Numbered from the stretch's first letter, positions 47,744 to 60,360 are shown. The stretch is DNA of 64,000 nt from Sipunculus nudus (GCA_026874595.1 CM049309.1:24431033-24495032); one strand, 5' to 3'. Notes: generated by a model from the sequence alone, not told the origin. Numbers and translations: made by a program.

Positions 47744-50700
47744 CTAAACCACAAAAGCAGCCCAATTTCAATACATTGATGAAGTGTTAACATAAAAATT
47801 TACTGATGTTTACGTACACTGAAGGCCTTGTTTTGCTTACTCATTTTCCCTCACATGTCAAAATTTTAGTTCAGTCTTTCCACTTTCCAAGAAATAAGTT
47901 TTTTTTTAAATAAAGTAAAACTTTAAATTTCTTCAACCAGGTTGCAACACCAAAGAAAAAGAGAAAAAATATCTCTAAAGTTTAGAGTTTTAACAACTGC
48001 ATAATGCTGGGTTGGTATAATAATACTAAAAATATCTTATGCACAGTCAATAACCTGATGTTGTAAATTACAATTTACTGGTGAGCAGTAGATGAAACTG
48101 TTGCTACAACAAATAAGTCCATTAAAAAAAACTTATTTTAGTAGTGAATGATGTTGTGTTGAGCACAGGGTGAGGGAGCAGCAGATCATGACATACCTTA
48201 AGGACGTGACAGCAGCTATCAGTCATTACAACAGGACTTATCTTGGGGACCTGATAGCAGCCATCAGCCATTACACAAGGACTTACCTTTGGGACCTGAT
48301 AGCAGCCATCAGCCATTACACAAGGACTTACTTGGAGAACCTGACAGCAGCCATCAGCCATTACAAAAGGACTTACCTTTGGGACCTGACAGCAGCCATC
48401 AGCCATTACACAAGGACTTACCTTTGGGACCTGATAGCAGCCATCAGCCATTACACAAGGACTTACCTTTGGGACCTGATAGCAGCCATCAGCCATTAAA
48501 AAAGGACTTACCTTTGGGACCTGATAGCAGCCATCAGCCATTACACAAGGACTTACCTTTGGGACCTGATAGCAGCCATCAGCCATTAAAAAAGGACTTA
48601 CCTTTGGGACCTGAAAGCAGCCATCAGCCATTAAAATGGACTTACCTTGGGGACCTGGTAGCAGCTATCAGCTATTACAAAAGGACTTGCCTTGGGGACC
48701 TGATAGCAGCCACCAGCCATTACTACAGGACTTACCTTGGGGACCTGATAGCAGCCATTAGCCATTTCCAATTGACTTACCTTGGGGACCTGACAACAGC
48801 CATTAGCCATTACACAAGGACTTACCTTTGGGACCTGATAGCAGCCATCAGCCATTACACAAGGACTTACCTTGGGGACCTGATAGCAGCCATCAGCCAT
48901 TAAAAAAGGACTTACCTTTGGGACCTGATAGCAGCCATCAGCCATTACACAAGGACTTACCTTGGGGACCTGATAGCAGCCATCAGCCATTAAAAAAGGA
49001 CTTACCTTTGGGACCTGATAGCAGCCATCAGCCATTAAAATGGACTTACCTTGGGGACCTGGTAGCAGCTATCAGCTATTACACAAGGACTTGCCTTGGG
49101 GACCTGATAGCAGCCACCAGCCATTACTACAGGACTTACCTTGGGGACCTGATAGCAGCCATTAGCCATTTCCCATTGACTTACCTTGGGGACCTGACAA
49201 CAGCCATTAGCCATTACACAAGGACTTACCTTGGGGACCTGACAGCAGCCATCAGCCATTACAAAAGGACTTACCTTTGGGACCTGATAGCAGCCATCAG
49301 CCATTACACAAGGACTTACCTTGGGGACCTGATAGCAGCCATCAGCCATTAAAAAAGGACTTACCTTTGGGACCTGATAGCAGCCATCAGCCATTAAAAT
49401 GGACTTACCTTGGGGACCTGGTAGCAGCTATCAGCTATTACACAAGGACTTGCCTTGGGGACCTGATAGCAGCCACCAGCCATTACTACAGGACTTACCA
49501 TGGGGACCTGATAGCAGCCATTAGCCATTTCCCATTGACTTACCTTGGGGACCTGACAACAGCCATTAGCCATTACACAAGGACTTACCTTGGGGACCTG
49601 ACAGCAGCCATCAGCCATTACACAAGGACTTACCTTGGGGACCTGACAGCAGCCATCAGCCATTACACAAGGACTTACCTTGGGGACCTGTCAGCAGCCA
49701 TCAGCCATTACACAAGGACTTACCTTGGGGACCTGACAGCAGCCATCAGCCATTACACAAGGACTTACCTTGGGGACCTGATAGCAGCCATCAGCCATTA
49801 CACAAGGACTTACCTTGGGGACCTGTCAGCAGCCATCAGCCATTACACAAGGACTTACCTTGGGGACCTGACAGCAGCCATCAGCCATTATACAAGGATT
49901 TACCTTGGGGACCTGATAGCAGCCATCAGCCATTACAAAAAGACTTACCTTGGGGTGCTGATAGCAGCCATCAGCCATTACACAAGGACTTACCTTTGGG
50001 ACCTGACAGCAGCCATCAGCCATTATACAAGGAGTTACCTTGGGGAGCTGATAGCAGCCAGCACCATCAATTATAGACAAGGACTTACCTTGCGGACCTG
50101 ACAGCAGCCTTCAGCCATTACCCATTGACTTACCTTTGGGACCTGACAGCAGCCATCAGCCATTACCCATTGACTTACCTTTGGGCCCTGACAGCAGCCA
50201 TCAGCCATTACCCATTGACTTACCTTTGGGACCTGACAGCAGCCATCAGCCATTACACAAGGAGTTACCTTTGGGACCTGACAGCAGCCATCAGCCATTA
50301 CAAAAAGACTTACCTTGGGGTGCTGATAGCAGCCATCAGCCATTACACAAGGACTTACCTTGGGGACCTGACAGCAGCCATCAGCCATTACACAAGGACT
50401 TACCTTTGGGCCCTGACAGCAGCCATCAGCCATTACCCATTGACTTACCTTTGGGCCCTGACAGCAGCCATCAGCCATTACCCATTGACTTACCTTTGGG
50501 CCCTGACAGCAGCCATCAGCCATTACCCATTGACTTACCTTTGGGAGCTGACAGCAGCCATCAGCCATTACTCATTGACTTACCTTTGGGCCCTGACAGC
50601 AGCCATCAGCCATTACCCATTGACTTACCTTTGGGAGCTGACAGCAGCCATCAGCCATTACCCATTGACTTACCTTTGGGCCCTGACAGCAGCCATCAGC

Positions 50701-53700
50701 CATTACCCATTGACTTACCTTTGGGAGCTGACAGCAGCCATCAGCCATTACCCATTGACTTACCTTTGGGCCCTGACAGCAGCCATCAGCCATTACCCAT
50801 TGACTTACCTTTGGGCCCTGACAGCAGCCATCAGCCATTACCCATTGACTTACCTTTGGGCCCTGACAGCAGCCATCAGCCATTACCCATTTACTTACCT
50901 TTGGGCCCTGACAGCAGCCATCAGCCATTACCCATTGACTTACCTTTGGGAGCTGACAGCAGCCATCAGCCATTACCCATTGACTTACCTTTGGGAGCTG
51001 ACAGCAGCCATCAGCCATTACCCATTGACTTACCTTTGGGCCCTGACAGCAGCCATCAGCCATTACCCATTGACTTACCTTTGGGAGCTGACAGCAGCCA
51101 TCAGCCATTACCCATTGACTTACCTTTGGGAGCTGACAGCAGCCATCAGCCATTACCCATTGACTTACCTTTGGGCCCTGACAGCAGCCATCAGCCATTA
51201 CCCATTGACTTACCTTTGGGAGCTGATAGCAGCCATCAGCCATTACCCATTGACTTACCTTGGGTACCTGACAGCAGCCATCAGCCATTATACAAGGACT
51301 TACCTTGCGGACCTGACAGCAGCCATCAGCCATTACCCATTGACTTACCTTTGGGCCCTGACAGCAGCCATCAGCCATTACCCATTTACTTACCTTTGGG
51401 CCCTGACAGCAGCCATCAGCTATTACCCATTGACTTACCTTTGGGCCCTGACAGCAGCCATCAGCCATTACCCATTGACTTACCTTTGGGCCCTGACAGC
51501 AGCCATCAGCCATTACCCATTTACTTACCTTTGGGCCCTGACAGCAGCCATCAGCCATTACCCATTGACTTACCTTTGGGAGCTGACAGCAGCCATCAGC
51601 CATTACCCATTGACTTACCTTTGGGCCCTGACAGCAGCCATCAGCCATTACCCATTTACTTACCTTTGGGCCCTGACAGCAGCCATCAGCCATTACCCAT
51701 TGACTTACCTTTGGGAGCTGACAGCAGCCATCAGCCATTACCCATTGACTTACCTTTGGGACCTGACAGCAGCCATCAGCCATTACCCATTGACTTACCT
51801 TTGGGAGCTGACAGCAGCCATCAGCCATTACCCATTGACTCACCTTTGGGACCTGACAGCAGCCATCAGCCATTACCCATTGACTTACCTTTGGGAGCTG
51901 ACAGCAGCCATCAGCCATTACCCATTGACTTACCTTTGGGAGCTGATAGCAGCCATCAGCCATTACCCATTGACTTACCTTTGGGACCTGACAGCAGCCA
52001 TCAGCCATTACCCATTGACTTACCTTTGGGACCTGACAGCAGCCATCAGCCATTACCCATTGACTTACCTTTGGGAGCTGACAGCAGCCATCAGCCATTA
52101 CCCATTGACTTACCTTTGGGAGCTGATAGCAGCCATCAGCCATTACCCATTGACTTACCTTTGGGAGCTGACAGCAGCCATCAGCCATTACCCATTGACT
52201 TACCTTTGGGACCTGACAGCAGCCATCAGCCATTACCCATTGACTTACCTTTGGGAGCTGACAGCAGCCATCAGCCATTACCCATTGACTTACCTTTGGG
52301 AGCTGATAGCAGCCATCAGCCATTACCCATTGACTTACCTTTGGGACCTGACAGCAGCCATCAGCCATTACCCATTGACTTACCTTTGGGAGCTGACAGC
52401 AGCCATCAGCCATTACCCATTGACTTACCTTTGGGAGCTGACAGCAGCCATCAGCCATTACCCATTGACTTACCTTTGGGAGCTGACAGCAGCCATCAGC
52501 CATTACCCATTGACTTACCTTTGGGCCCTGACAGCAGCCATCAGCCATTACCCATTGACTTACCTTTGGGCCCTGACAGCAGCCATCAGCCATTACCCAT
52601 TGACTTACCTTTGTGAGCTGACAGCAGCCATCAGCCATTACCCATTGACTTACCTTTGGGAGCTGATAGCAGCCATCAGCCATTACCCATTGACTTACCT
52701 TTGGGAGCTGACAGCAGCCATCAGCCATTACCCATTTACTTACCTTTGGGCCCTGACAGCAGCCATCAGCCATTACCCATTGACTTACCTTTGGGAGCTG
52801 ACAGCAGCCATCAGCCATTACCCATTGACTTACCTTTGGGAGCTGACAGCAGCCATCAGCCATTACCCATTTACTTACCTTTGGGCCCTGACAGCAGCCA
52901 TCAGCCATTACCCATTGACTTACCTTTGGGAGCTGATAGCAGCCATCAGCCATTACCCATTGACTTACCTTTGGGAGCTGACAGCAGCCATCAGCCATTA
53001 CCCATTGACTTACCTTTGGGAGCTGACAGCAGCCATCAGCCATTACCCATTGACTTACCTTTGGGCCCTGACAGCAGCCATCAGCCATTACCCATTTACT
53101 TACCTTTGGGCCCTGACAGCAGCCATCAGCCATTACCCATTGACTTACCTTTGGGAGCTGATAGCAGCCATCAGCCATTACCCATTGACTTACCTTTGGG
53201 AGCTGACAGCAGCCATCAGCCATTACCCATTGACTTACCTTTGGGCCCTGACAGCAGCCATCAGCCATTACCCATTTACTTACCTTTGGGCCCTGACAGC
53301 AGCCATCAGCCATTACCCATTGACTTACCTTTGGGAGCTGACAGCAGCCATCAGCCATTACCCATTGACTTACCTTTGGGAGCTGATAGCAGCCATCAGC
53401 CATTACCCATTGACTTACCTTTGGGCCCTGACAGCAGCCATCAGCCATTACCCATTGACTTACCTTTGGGAGCTGATAGCAGCCATCAGCCATTACCCAT
53501 CGACTTACCTTTGGGAGCTGACAGCAGCCATCAGCCATTACCCATTGACTTACCTTTGGGAGCTGACAGCAGCCATCAGCCATTACCCATTGACTTACCT
53601 TTGGGACCTGATAGCAGCCATCAGCCATTACCCATTGACTTACCTTTGGGAGCTGACAGCAGCCATCAGCCATTACCCATTGACTTACCTTTGGGAGCTG

Positions 53701-56700
53701 ACAGCAGCCATCAGCCATTACCCATTGACTTACCTTTGGGAGCTGATAGCAGCCATCAGCCATTACCCATTGACTTACCTTTGGGCCCTGACAGCAGCCA
53801 TCAGCCATTACCCATTGACTTACCTTTGGGAGCTGACAGCAGCCATCAGCCATTACCCATTGACTTACCTTTGGGCCCTGACAGCAGCCATCAGCCATTA
53901 CCCATTGACTTACCTTTGGGCCCTGACAGCAGCCATCAGCCATTACCCATTGACTTACCTTTGGGCCCTGACAGCAGCCATCAGCCATTACCCATTGACT
54001 TACCTTTGGGCCCTGACAGCAGCCATCAGCCATTACCCATTGACTTACCTTGGGGACCTGACAGCAGCCATCAGCCATTACCCATTGACTTACCTTTGGG
54101 AGCTGACAGCAGCCATCAGCCATTACCCATTGACTTACCTTTGGGCCCTGACAGCAGCCATCAGCCATTACCCATTGACTTACCTTTGGGAGCTGATAGC
54201 AGCCATCAGCCATTACCCATTGACTTACCTTTGGGAGCTGATAGCAGCCATCAGCCATTACCCATTGACTTACCTTTGGGCCCTGACAGCAGCCATCAGC
54301 CATTAACCATTGACTTACCTTTGGGAGCTGACAGCAGCCATCAGCCATTACCCATTGACTTACCTTTGGGAGCTGATAGCAGCCATCAGCCATTACCCAT
54401 TGACTTACCTTTGGGCCCTGACAGCAGCCATCAGCCATTACCCATTGACTTACCTTTGGGCCCTGACAGCAGCCATCAGCCATTACCCATTGACTTACCT
54501 TTGGGAGCTGACAGCAGCCATCAGCCATTACCCATTGACTTACCTTTGGGAGCTGACAGCAGCCATCAGCCATTACCCATTGACTTACCTTTGGGCCCTG
54601 ACAGCAGCCATCAGCCATTAACCATTGACTTACCTTTGGGAGCTGACAGCAGCCATCAGCCATTACCCATTGACTTACCTTTGGGCCCTGACAGCAGCCA
54701 TCAGCCATTACCCATTGACTTACCTTTGGGCCCTGACAGCAGCCATCAGCCATTACCCATTGACTTACCTTTGGGCCCTGACAGCAGCCATCAGCCATTA
54801 CCCATTGACTTACCTTTGGGAGCTGATAGCAGCCATCAGCCATTACCCATTGACTTACCTTTGGGCCCTGACAGCAGCCATCAGCCATTACCCATTGACT
54901 TACCTTGGGGACCTGACAGCAGCCATCAGCCATTACCCATTGACTTACCTTTGGGAGCTGACAGCAGCCATCAGCCATTAACCATTGACTTACCTTTGGG
55001 AGCTGACAGCAGCCATCAGCCATTACCCATTGACTTACCTTTGGGAGCTGACAGCAGCCATCAGCCATTACCCATTGACTTACCTTTGGGCCCTGACAGC
55101 AGCCATCAGCCATTACCCATTGACTTACCTTTGGGCCCTGACAGCAGCCATCAGCCATTACCCATTGACTTACCTTGGGGACCTGACAGCAGCCATCAGC
55201 CATTACCCATTGACTTACCTTTGGGAGCTGACAGCAGCCATCAGCCATTACCCATTGACTTACCTTTGGGAGCTGACAGCAGCCATCAGCCATTACCCAT
55301 TGACTTACCTTTGGGCCCTGACAGCAGCCATCAGCCATTACCCATTGACTTACCTTTGGGACCTGACAGCAGCCATCAGCCATTACCCATTGACTTACCT
55401 TTGGGCCCTGACAGCAGCCATCAGCCATTACCCATTGACTTACCTTTGGGCCCTGACAGCAGCCATCAGCCATTACCCATTGACTTACCTTTGGGAGCTG
55501 ACAGCAGCCATCAGCCATTACCCATTGACTTACCTTTGGGCCCTGACAGCAGCCATCAGCTATTACCCATTGACTTACCTTTGGGCCCTGACAGCAGCCA
55601 TCAGCCATTACCCATTGACTTACCTTTGGGCCCTGACAGCAGCCATCAGCCATTACCCATTGACTTACCTTTGGGAGCTGACAGCAGCCATCAGCCATTA
55701 CCCATTGACTTACCTTTGGGCCCTGACAGCAGCCATCAGCCATTACCCATTGACTTACCTTTGGGCCCTGACAGCAGCCATCAGCCATTACCCATTGACT
55801 TACCTTTGGGACCTGATAGCAGCCATCAGCTATTACCCATTGACTTACCTTTGGGCCCTGACAGCAGCCATCAGCCATTACCCATTGACTTACCTTTGGG
55901 CCCTGACAGCAGCCATCAGCCATTACCCATTGACTTACCTTTGGGCCCTGACAGCAGCCATCAGCCATTACCCATTGACTTACCTTTGGGACCTGATAGC
56001 AGCCATCAGCCATTACACAAGGACTTACCTTGGGGACCTGACAGCAGCCATCAGCCATTATACAAGGATTTACCTTGGGGACCTGATAGCAGCCATCAGC
56101 CATTATACAAGGATTTACCTTGGGGACCTGATAGCAGCCATCAGCCATTACCCATTGACTTACCTTTGGGAGCTGATAGCAGCCATCAGCCATTACCCAT
56201 TGACTTACCTTTGGGAGCTGATAGCAGCCATCAGCCATTACCCATTGACTTACCTTTGGGAGCTGACAGCAGCCATCAGCCATTACCCATTGACTTACCT
56301 TTGGGCCCTGACAGCAGCCTTCAGCCATTACCCATTGACTTACCTTTGGGCCCTGACAGCAGCCATCAGCCATTACCCATTGACTTACCTTGGGGACCTG
56401 ACAGCAGCCATCAGCCATTACCCATTGACTTACCTTTGGGACCTGACAGCAGCCATCAGCCATTACCCATTGACTTACCTTTGGGCCCTGACAGCAGCCA
56501 TCAGCCATTACCCATTGACTTACCTTTGGGACCTGATAGCAGCCATCAGCCATTACACAAGGACTTACCTTGGGGACCTGACAGCAGCCATCAGCCATTA
56601 TACAAGGATTTACCTTGGGGACCTGATAGCAGCCATCAGCCATTACCCATTGACTTACCTTTGGGAGCTGATAGCAGCCATCAGCCATTACCCATTGACT

Positions 56701-57288
56701 TACCTTTGGGAGCTGACAGCAGCCTTCAGCCATTACCCATTGACTTACCTTTGGGCCCTGACAGCAGCCATCAGCCATTACCCATTGACTTACCTTGGGG
56801 ACCTGACAGCAGCCATCAGCCATTACCCATTGACTTACCTTTGGGACCTGACAGCAGCCATCAGCCATTACCCATTGACTTACCTTTGGGAGCTGACAGC
56901 AGCCTTCAGCCATTACCCATTGACTTACCTTTGGGCCCTGACAGCAGTCATCAGCCATTACCCATTGACTTACCTTGGGGACCTGACAGCAGCCATCAGC
57001 CATTACCCATTGACTTACCTTTGGGACCTGACAGCAGCCATCAGCCATTACCCATTGACTTACCTTTGGGCCCTGACAGCAGCCATCAGCCATTACCCAT
57101 TGACTTACCTTTGGGCCCTGACAGCAGCCATCAGCCATTAACCATTGACTTACCTTTGGGAGCTGACAGCAGCCATCAGCCATTACCCATTGACTTACCT
57201 TTGGGCCCTGACAGCAGCCATCAGCCATTACCCATTGACTTACCTTTGGGCCCTGACAGCAGCCATCAGCCATTACCCATTGACTTAC
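47744..57288 (-). other. Last ENOSF1 intron, 95% tandem array
   Basis: If splicing uses the donor after the first 45-bp unit (AAG|GTAAGT at 57288), the intron is 9545 nt, and 9092 nt of it are further copies of the exon's own last 45 nt. Only 48196-47744 near the acceptor is ordinary sequence. Confidence 0.8.
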
Positions 57289-57333
57289 CTTTGGGACCTG
57301 ATAGCAGCCATCAGCCATTACACAAGGACTTAC
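48197..57333 (-). repeat. Exon-derived 45-bp tandem array, 203 units
   Basis: The array is 9137 bp: 199 units of 45 bp, three of 44 bp (one base missing in the CATTAAAATGGACTTAC units near 48631, 49035 and 49394) and one of 50 bp (about 50040-50095). The first unit (57289-57333) is the last 15 codons of the ENOSF1 exon, VSPCVMADGCYQVPK. Later units read VSQWVMADGCCQ(V/G/L)PK. Each junction is AAG|GTAAGT, a consensus donor, in nearly all units. Exceptions include GTGAGT (near 51841), GCAAGT (three, near 48685, 49095, 49450), GTAAAT, GTAACT and one ATAAGT. The centre (about 50.4-56 kb) is homogenised to the QW form. Both flanks keep the PC form, which looks ancestral. An 8-9 unit higher-order block recurs at 48631, 49035 and 49394. 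The assembled length may be inexact. Confidence 0.95.
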
Positions 57334-57370
57334 AAAGTGCTCATGGAGATGGTCCACAAATTCTATGACC
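57289..57370 (-). CDS. ENOSF1: ENOSF1-like L-fuconate dehydratase, penultimate coding exon (source of the array)
   Basis: The acceptor GATGTGCTTCAG (- strand) ends at 57371. One base completes an Arg codon from the previous exon, then VIEFVDHLHEHF and VSPCVMADGCYQVPK follow, ending AAG|GTAAGT in phase 0. (V)xE(F/Y)VDHLHEHF is nearly invariant in ENOSF1 and FucD. As I remember those proteins, HEHF and PG(Y/F)S are separated by 15-16 residues with Pro at +3, an aromatic at +11 and Pro at +14. The first unit fits this exactly, so it is part of the normal enzyme and not an insertion. The Glu of VIE lies 31 residues after the active-site His, where FucD has a conserved acidic residue. A second possible donor, TTT|GTAAGT at 57333, would drop the 15 residues. 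Confidence 0.93.
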
Positions 57371-59238
57371 CTGAAGCACATCAAATGATGGTAACAACAG
57401 ATGTATCAGAAAACAAGATTGAATAACATGATACATGATCCAATAAAATGTGATTAAGTATCTCTTAAATACTAAAAATTTATAACCGGTAACTGCATAT
57501 AGTATAACTGATTTATTTTTTATTATGATTAAAACATAAATAGCTTAATCTTATAGTTCATTCTGGGAATATTCTTCATGCAAACTTGTAGAATATAATT
57601 CAAGAGAAGTGACTAACTGGTTTAAAACAAATCACAGAAATTGATTCTCTATGGAACATTACACTTAAGCTCTTTAAAGATTACATTGATGGTCATAGAA
57701 ACATCACATTAATAGACTTGTAAACATCAGATTGATGGTCTTTGTGACATCACATTGATGGTTATGTGAACATAACATTAATGTTCTTGTGAACATCACA
57801 CTTATGGTCTTGTGAACTTCACATTAATGTTCTTGTGAACAACACATTATTGTTCTTGTGAACATTTCATTGATGGTCTTGTGAACATTACATTAATGTT
57901 CTAGTGAACATTACATTGATGGTCTTGTGGACATCACATTAATGTTCTTGTGGACATCACATTGATGGTCTTGTGAACATCACTTTAATGTTCTTGTGAA
58001 CATCACATTGATGGTCTTGTGAACCTCACACTAATGGTCATGGGAACATCAGATTAATAGTCTTTGGAACATCCCATTGATGGTCATGTGAACATCAGAC
58101 TGATGGCCTTTGGAACATTACATTGATGGTCTTCTATACACCACAATGATGGTCTTGTGAACATCACACTGATGGTCATGGGAAGATCAGATTAATAGCC
58201 TTTGGAACATCCCATTTATGGTCGTGTGAACATCAGACTGATGGCCTTAGGAACATTACATTGATGGTCTTGTGAACATCAAATTAATGGTTTTTTTTTA
58301 AATTACATTGATGGTCTTTGAAACATCACATTCATGATCTTTGGGACATCAAGTAAATGGTCTTTTGAACATTACATTGAACGCCTTGGAACAACACATT
58401 AATGGTGACAATTAATTTAGCCTTTCCTGTTTACATTTATTATAGATATCTGACAAATTCTGTTGCTCCTTATACATTTACATCACATGGAATATCTTTT
58501 GTTGTATCTTTAATACATTTTCACCAGTTCCTGCTATCAGTGTTTTCTTTATGTTATTAGGAATCTTTAAAACTGAAAATGGTACAGTTTCAGAATATGG
58601 TTGACACCTGGTCGGCTTGTTTTCTTACAATTACCCAAATATTATTTAACTTCCATTACAGAATAAGCCTGGCAAACCCGGGTTCCCCTCTAGGGCAGGG
58701 TAGTGAGGGTGGCAGCCCCCACCTAACATTATATATTAATGTAAAAAAAACAAAATAGTTTCCTGTTTATTCAGCAGATGGCAACTAGACATGAAGAAAC
58801 CAAAATTACCCCATTCAGAATGAGATTGTGGGTTTGAATCCAGAGACTGACAACTTCAGACATTCATTGACAAATCAAATTAGGAAACAGAGACATCTAG
58901 TGGACTATACAGGATACAAATATGAGGAAATAAGCAGAGAAAATGTCTTTATTTTTCACGTCTCAAAATGTAGACTGGATTCTGAACAATCTCCCTGAAA
59001 ATAAATGAGCAATATGTGTAAGTTCAGATAATATGAGGGAGTTCTAGTTGCCAATTTGAGTGGAGTCTAGTGACCCTGTGGACAGAATGTTTAAAATACA
59101 GGTTTGTATACAAGTATCTCTGCGTATGTCATATATGGCAGTCAAGGAGTGACCTTATGGAATGAAGCAATATCCATTATTCAGAGGATAAATATTACCG
59201 CTATATCTTAAATCTATATTTATCCTGTATGTACCTAC
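57371..59238 (-). other. ENOSF1 intron with a 23-bp minisatellite
   Basis: A 1868-nt phase-2 intron. Apart from the minisatellite at about 57690-58405, nothing is recognised. Confidence 0.8.
57690..58405. repeat. 23-bp minisatellite, about 30 copies
   Basis: The units are CATCACATTGATGGTCTTG + TGAA and CATCACATTAATGTTCTTG + TGAA, which tend to alternate and so suggest a 46-bp higher-order unit. Copies become irregular after about 58020. Confidence 0.85.
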
Positions 59239-59338
59239 CTGTTTTCCATGCTACAAGACACACAAAGGTAATCAAACATTGATATATGCTGTACCAGCTC
59301 ACACAGACCAACCCCTCCCGCATGTGGACATACAGGAA
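59239..59338 (-). CDS. ENOSF1: ENOSF1-like L-fuconate dehydratase, exon with active-site His
   Basis: The acceptor TTTTTACACAG is followed by 100 nt ending AACAG|GTAGGT. It starts with the last two bases of a Val codon and ends with the first two of an Arg codon, matching its neighbours on both sides. It encodes VPVCPHAGGVGLCELVQH, then ISMFDYLCVSCSMENR. CPHAGGVGLCE is diagnostic for this family. Its His lies 27 residues after the Asp of QID in the preceding exon, the spacing of the catalytic His-Asp dyad in the mandelate-racemase subgroup of enolases (His351/Asp324 in FucD, from memory). Confidence 0.95.
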
Positions 59339-60164
59339 CTGTGTAAAAATAGATAAATATGATACAGGCATGCAAGCAAATAGAGGAAACAGCTGAGTAT
59401 CATATGCTGACAGCAGTTCAAAAAAGCAATTATAAAATCATGACTGAAAGTTTTAATTGTATATCATATCAAATTATTGGAACCCTTTTATAACTAGATT
59501 CAAAACCGTAACATTACAGAACATATACAACCACTGTGCCATGAAGCTAATCTGATCAAATGAAATACTAGTGATAGCTTCCATGAATGTGCTGGCTCAT
59601 GTTTTCTTGATTGAACGTGTATGTTTGAGTGAGGCATTCTAGCTTTATGAAGAAAATATATTATGTGACTATATTAGTGCTGTACCAAGATTGTTAAATA
59701 TCTTATTAAATTTTTCACACTAACAATTAATCAAACATTACATGTGGCACAACATTCAATGGATAATGTTATAGATGAAGTAGTCCAGGATAAATAATGC
59801 AAGGTTATCCATACAGTCATTCTATATACAGTCGTGACTTGATAATCAGACACTAATTGTAATACGCTAATTTACGTCGGATTGCAAGGCTGTCGGACTG
59901 TCAAATCAATAAAGGTGACGGAGGGTAAAGATACAATGTGACCTAAATGTTTGGAGGACTTGTTATAATTCATTAAGTATTTTCTTATAATAAACTATGT
60001 ATATGCTATTGTTATAATTAATGTGAATTAGAAAATAAAACATCTGTCATGGAGTACAGTTTTTTAATTCTAATATACGTGTCTATATACACTCGTCAAG
60101 ATTGACCACCTATGCAGATTCTACAATTATGAGATTATTATATTTCTGAACAAACATAAACTAA

Positions 60165-60223
<59 letters not shown>
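60165..60223. repeat. (AT)n microsatellite
   Basis: About 29 AT dinucleotides within the short pogo-like element. Confidence 0.9.
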
Positions 60224-60227
<4 letters not shown>

Positions 60228-60360
60228 CCAGCGGTTGACCTACTAAGTTCATGTGCGTCTAAAGAATGCAAGCATATCTGTCTGGTATCTTGTTCTTTTA
60301 TTTTTTCATTTTCACGGACTTTTCTAAGCGGTCGGCATCAACGTCCCCTGCAGCGAAGCC

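Noticed and set aside
48197-57333. CRISPR-like array
   Set aside because: There are no spacers; units are uniform throughout. The context is an intron of an animal gene.
50125-57368. Very long + strand open frames over the 45-bp array
   Set aside because: They arise because the unit length is a multiple of three and lacks stops in several frames. They have no splice or family support, and the ENOSF1 gene is on the other strand.
50572-57384. A separate giant - strand repeat protein of about 2270 residues
   Set aside because: The frame is continuous with the ENOSF1 exon and starts within the intron before it. It is exon plus array, not an independent gene.
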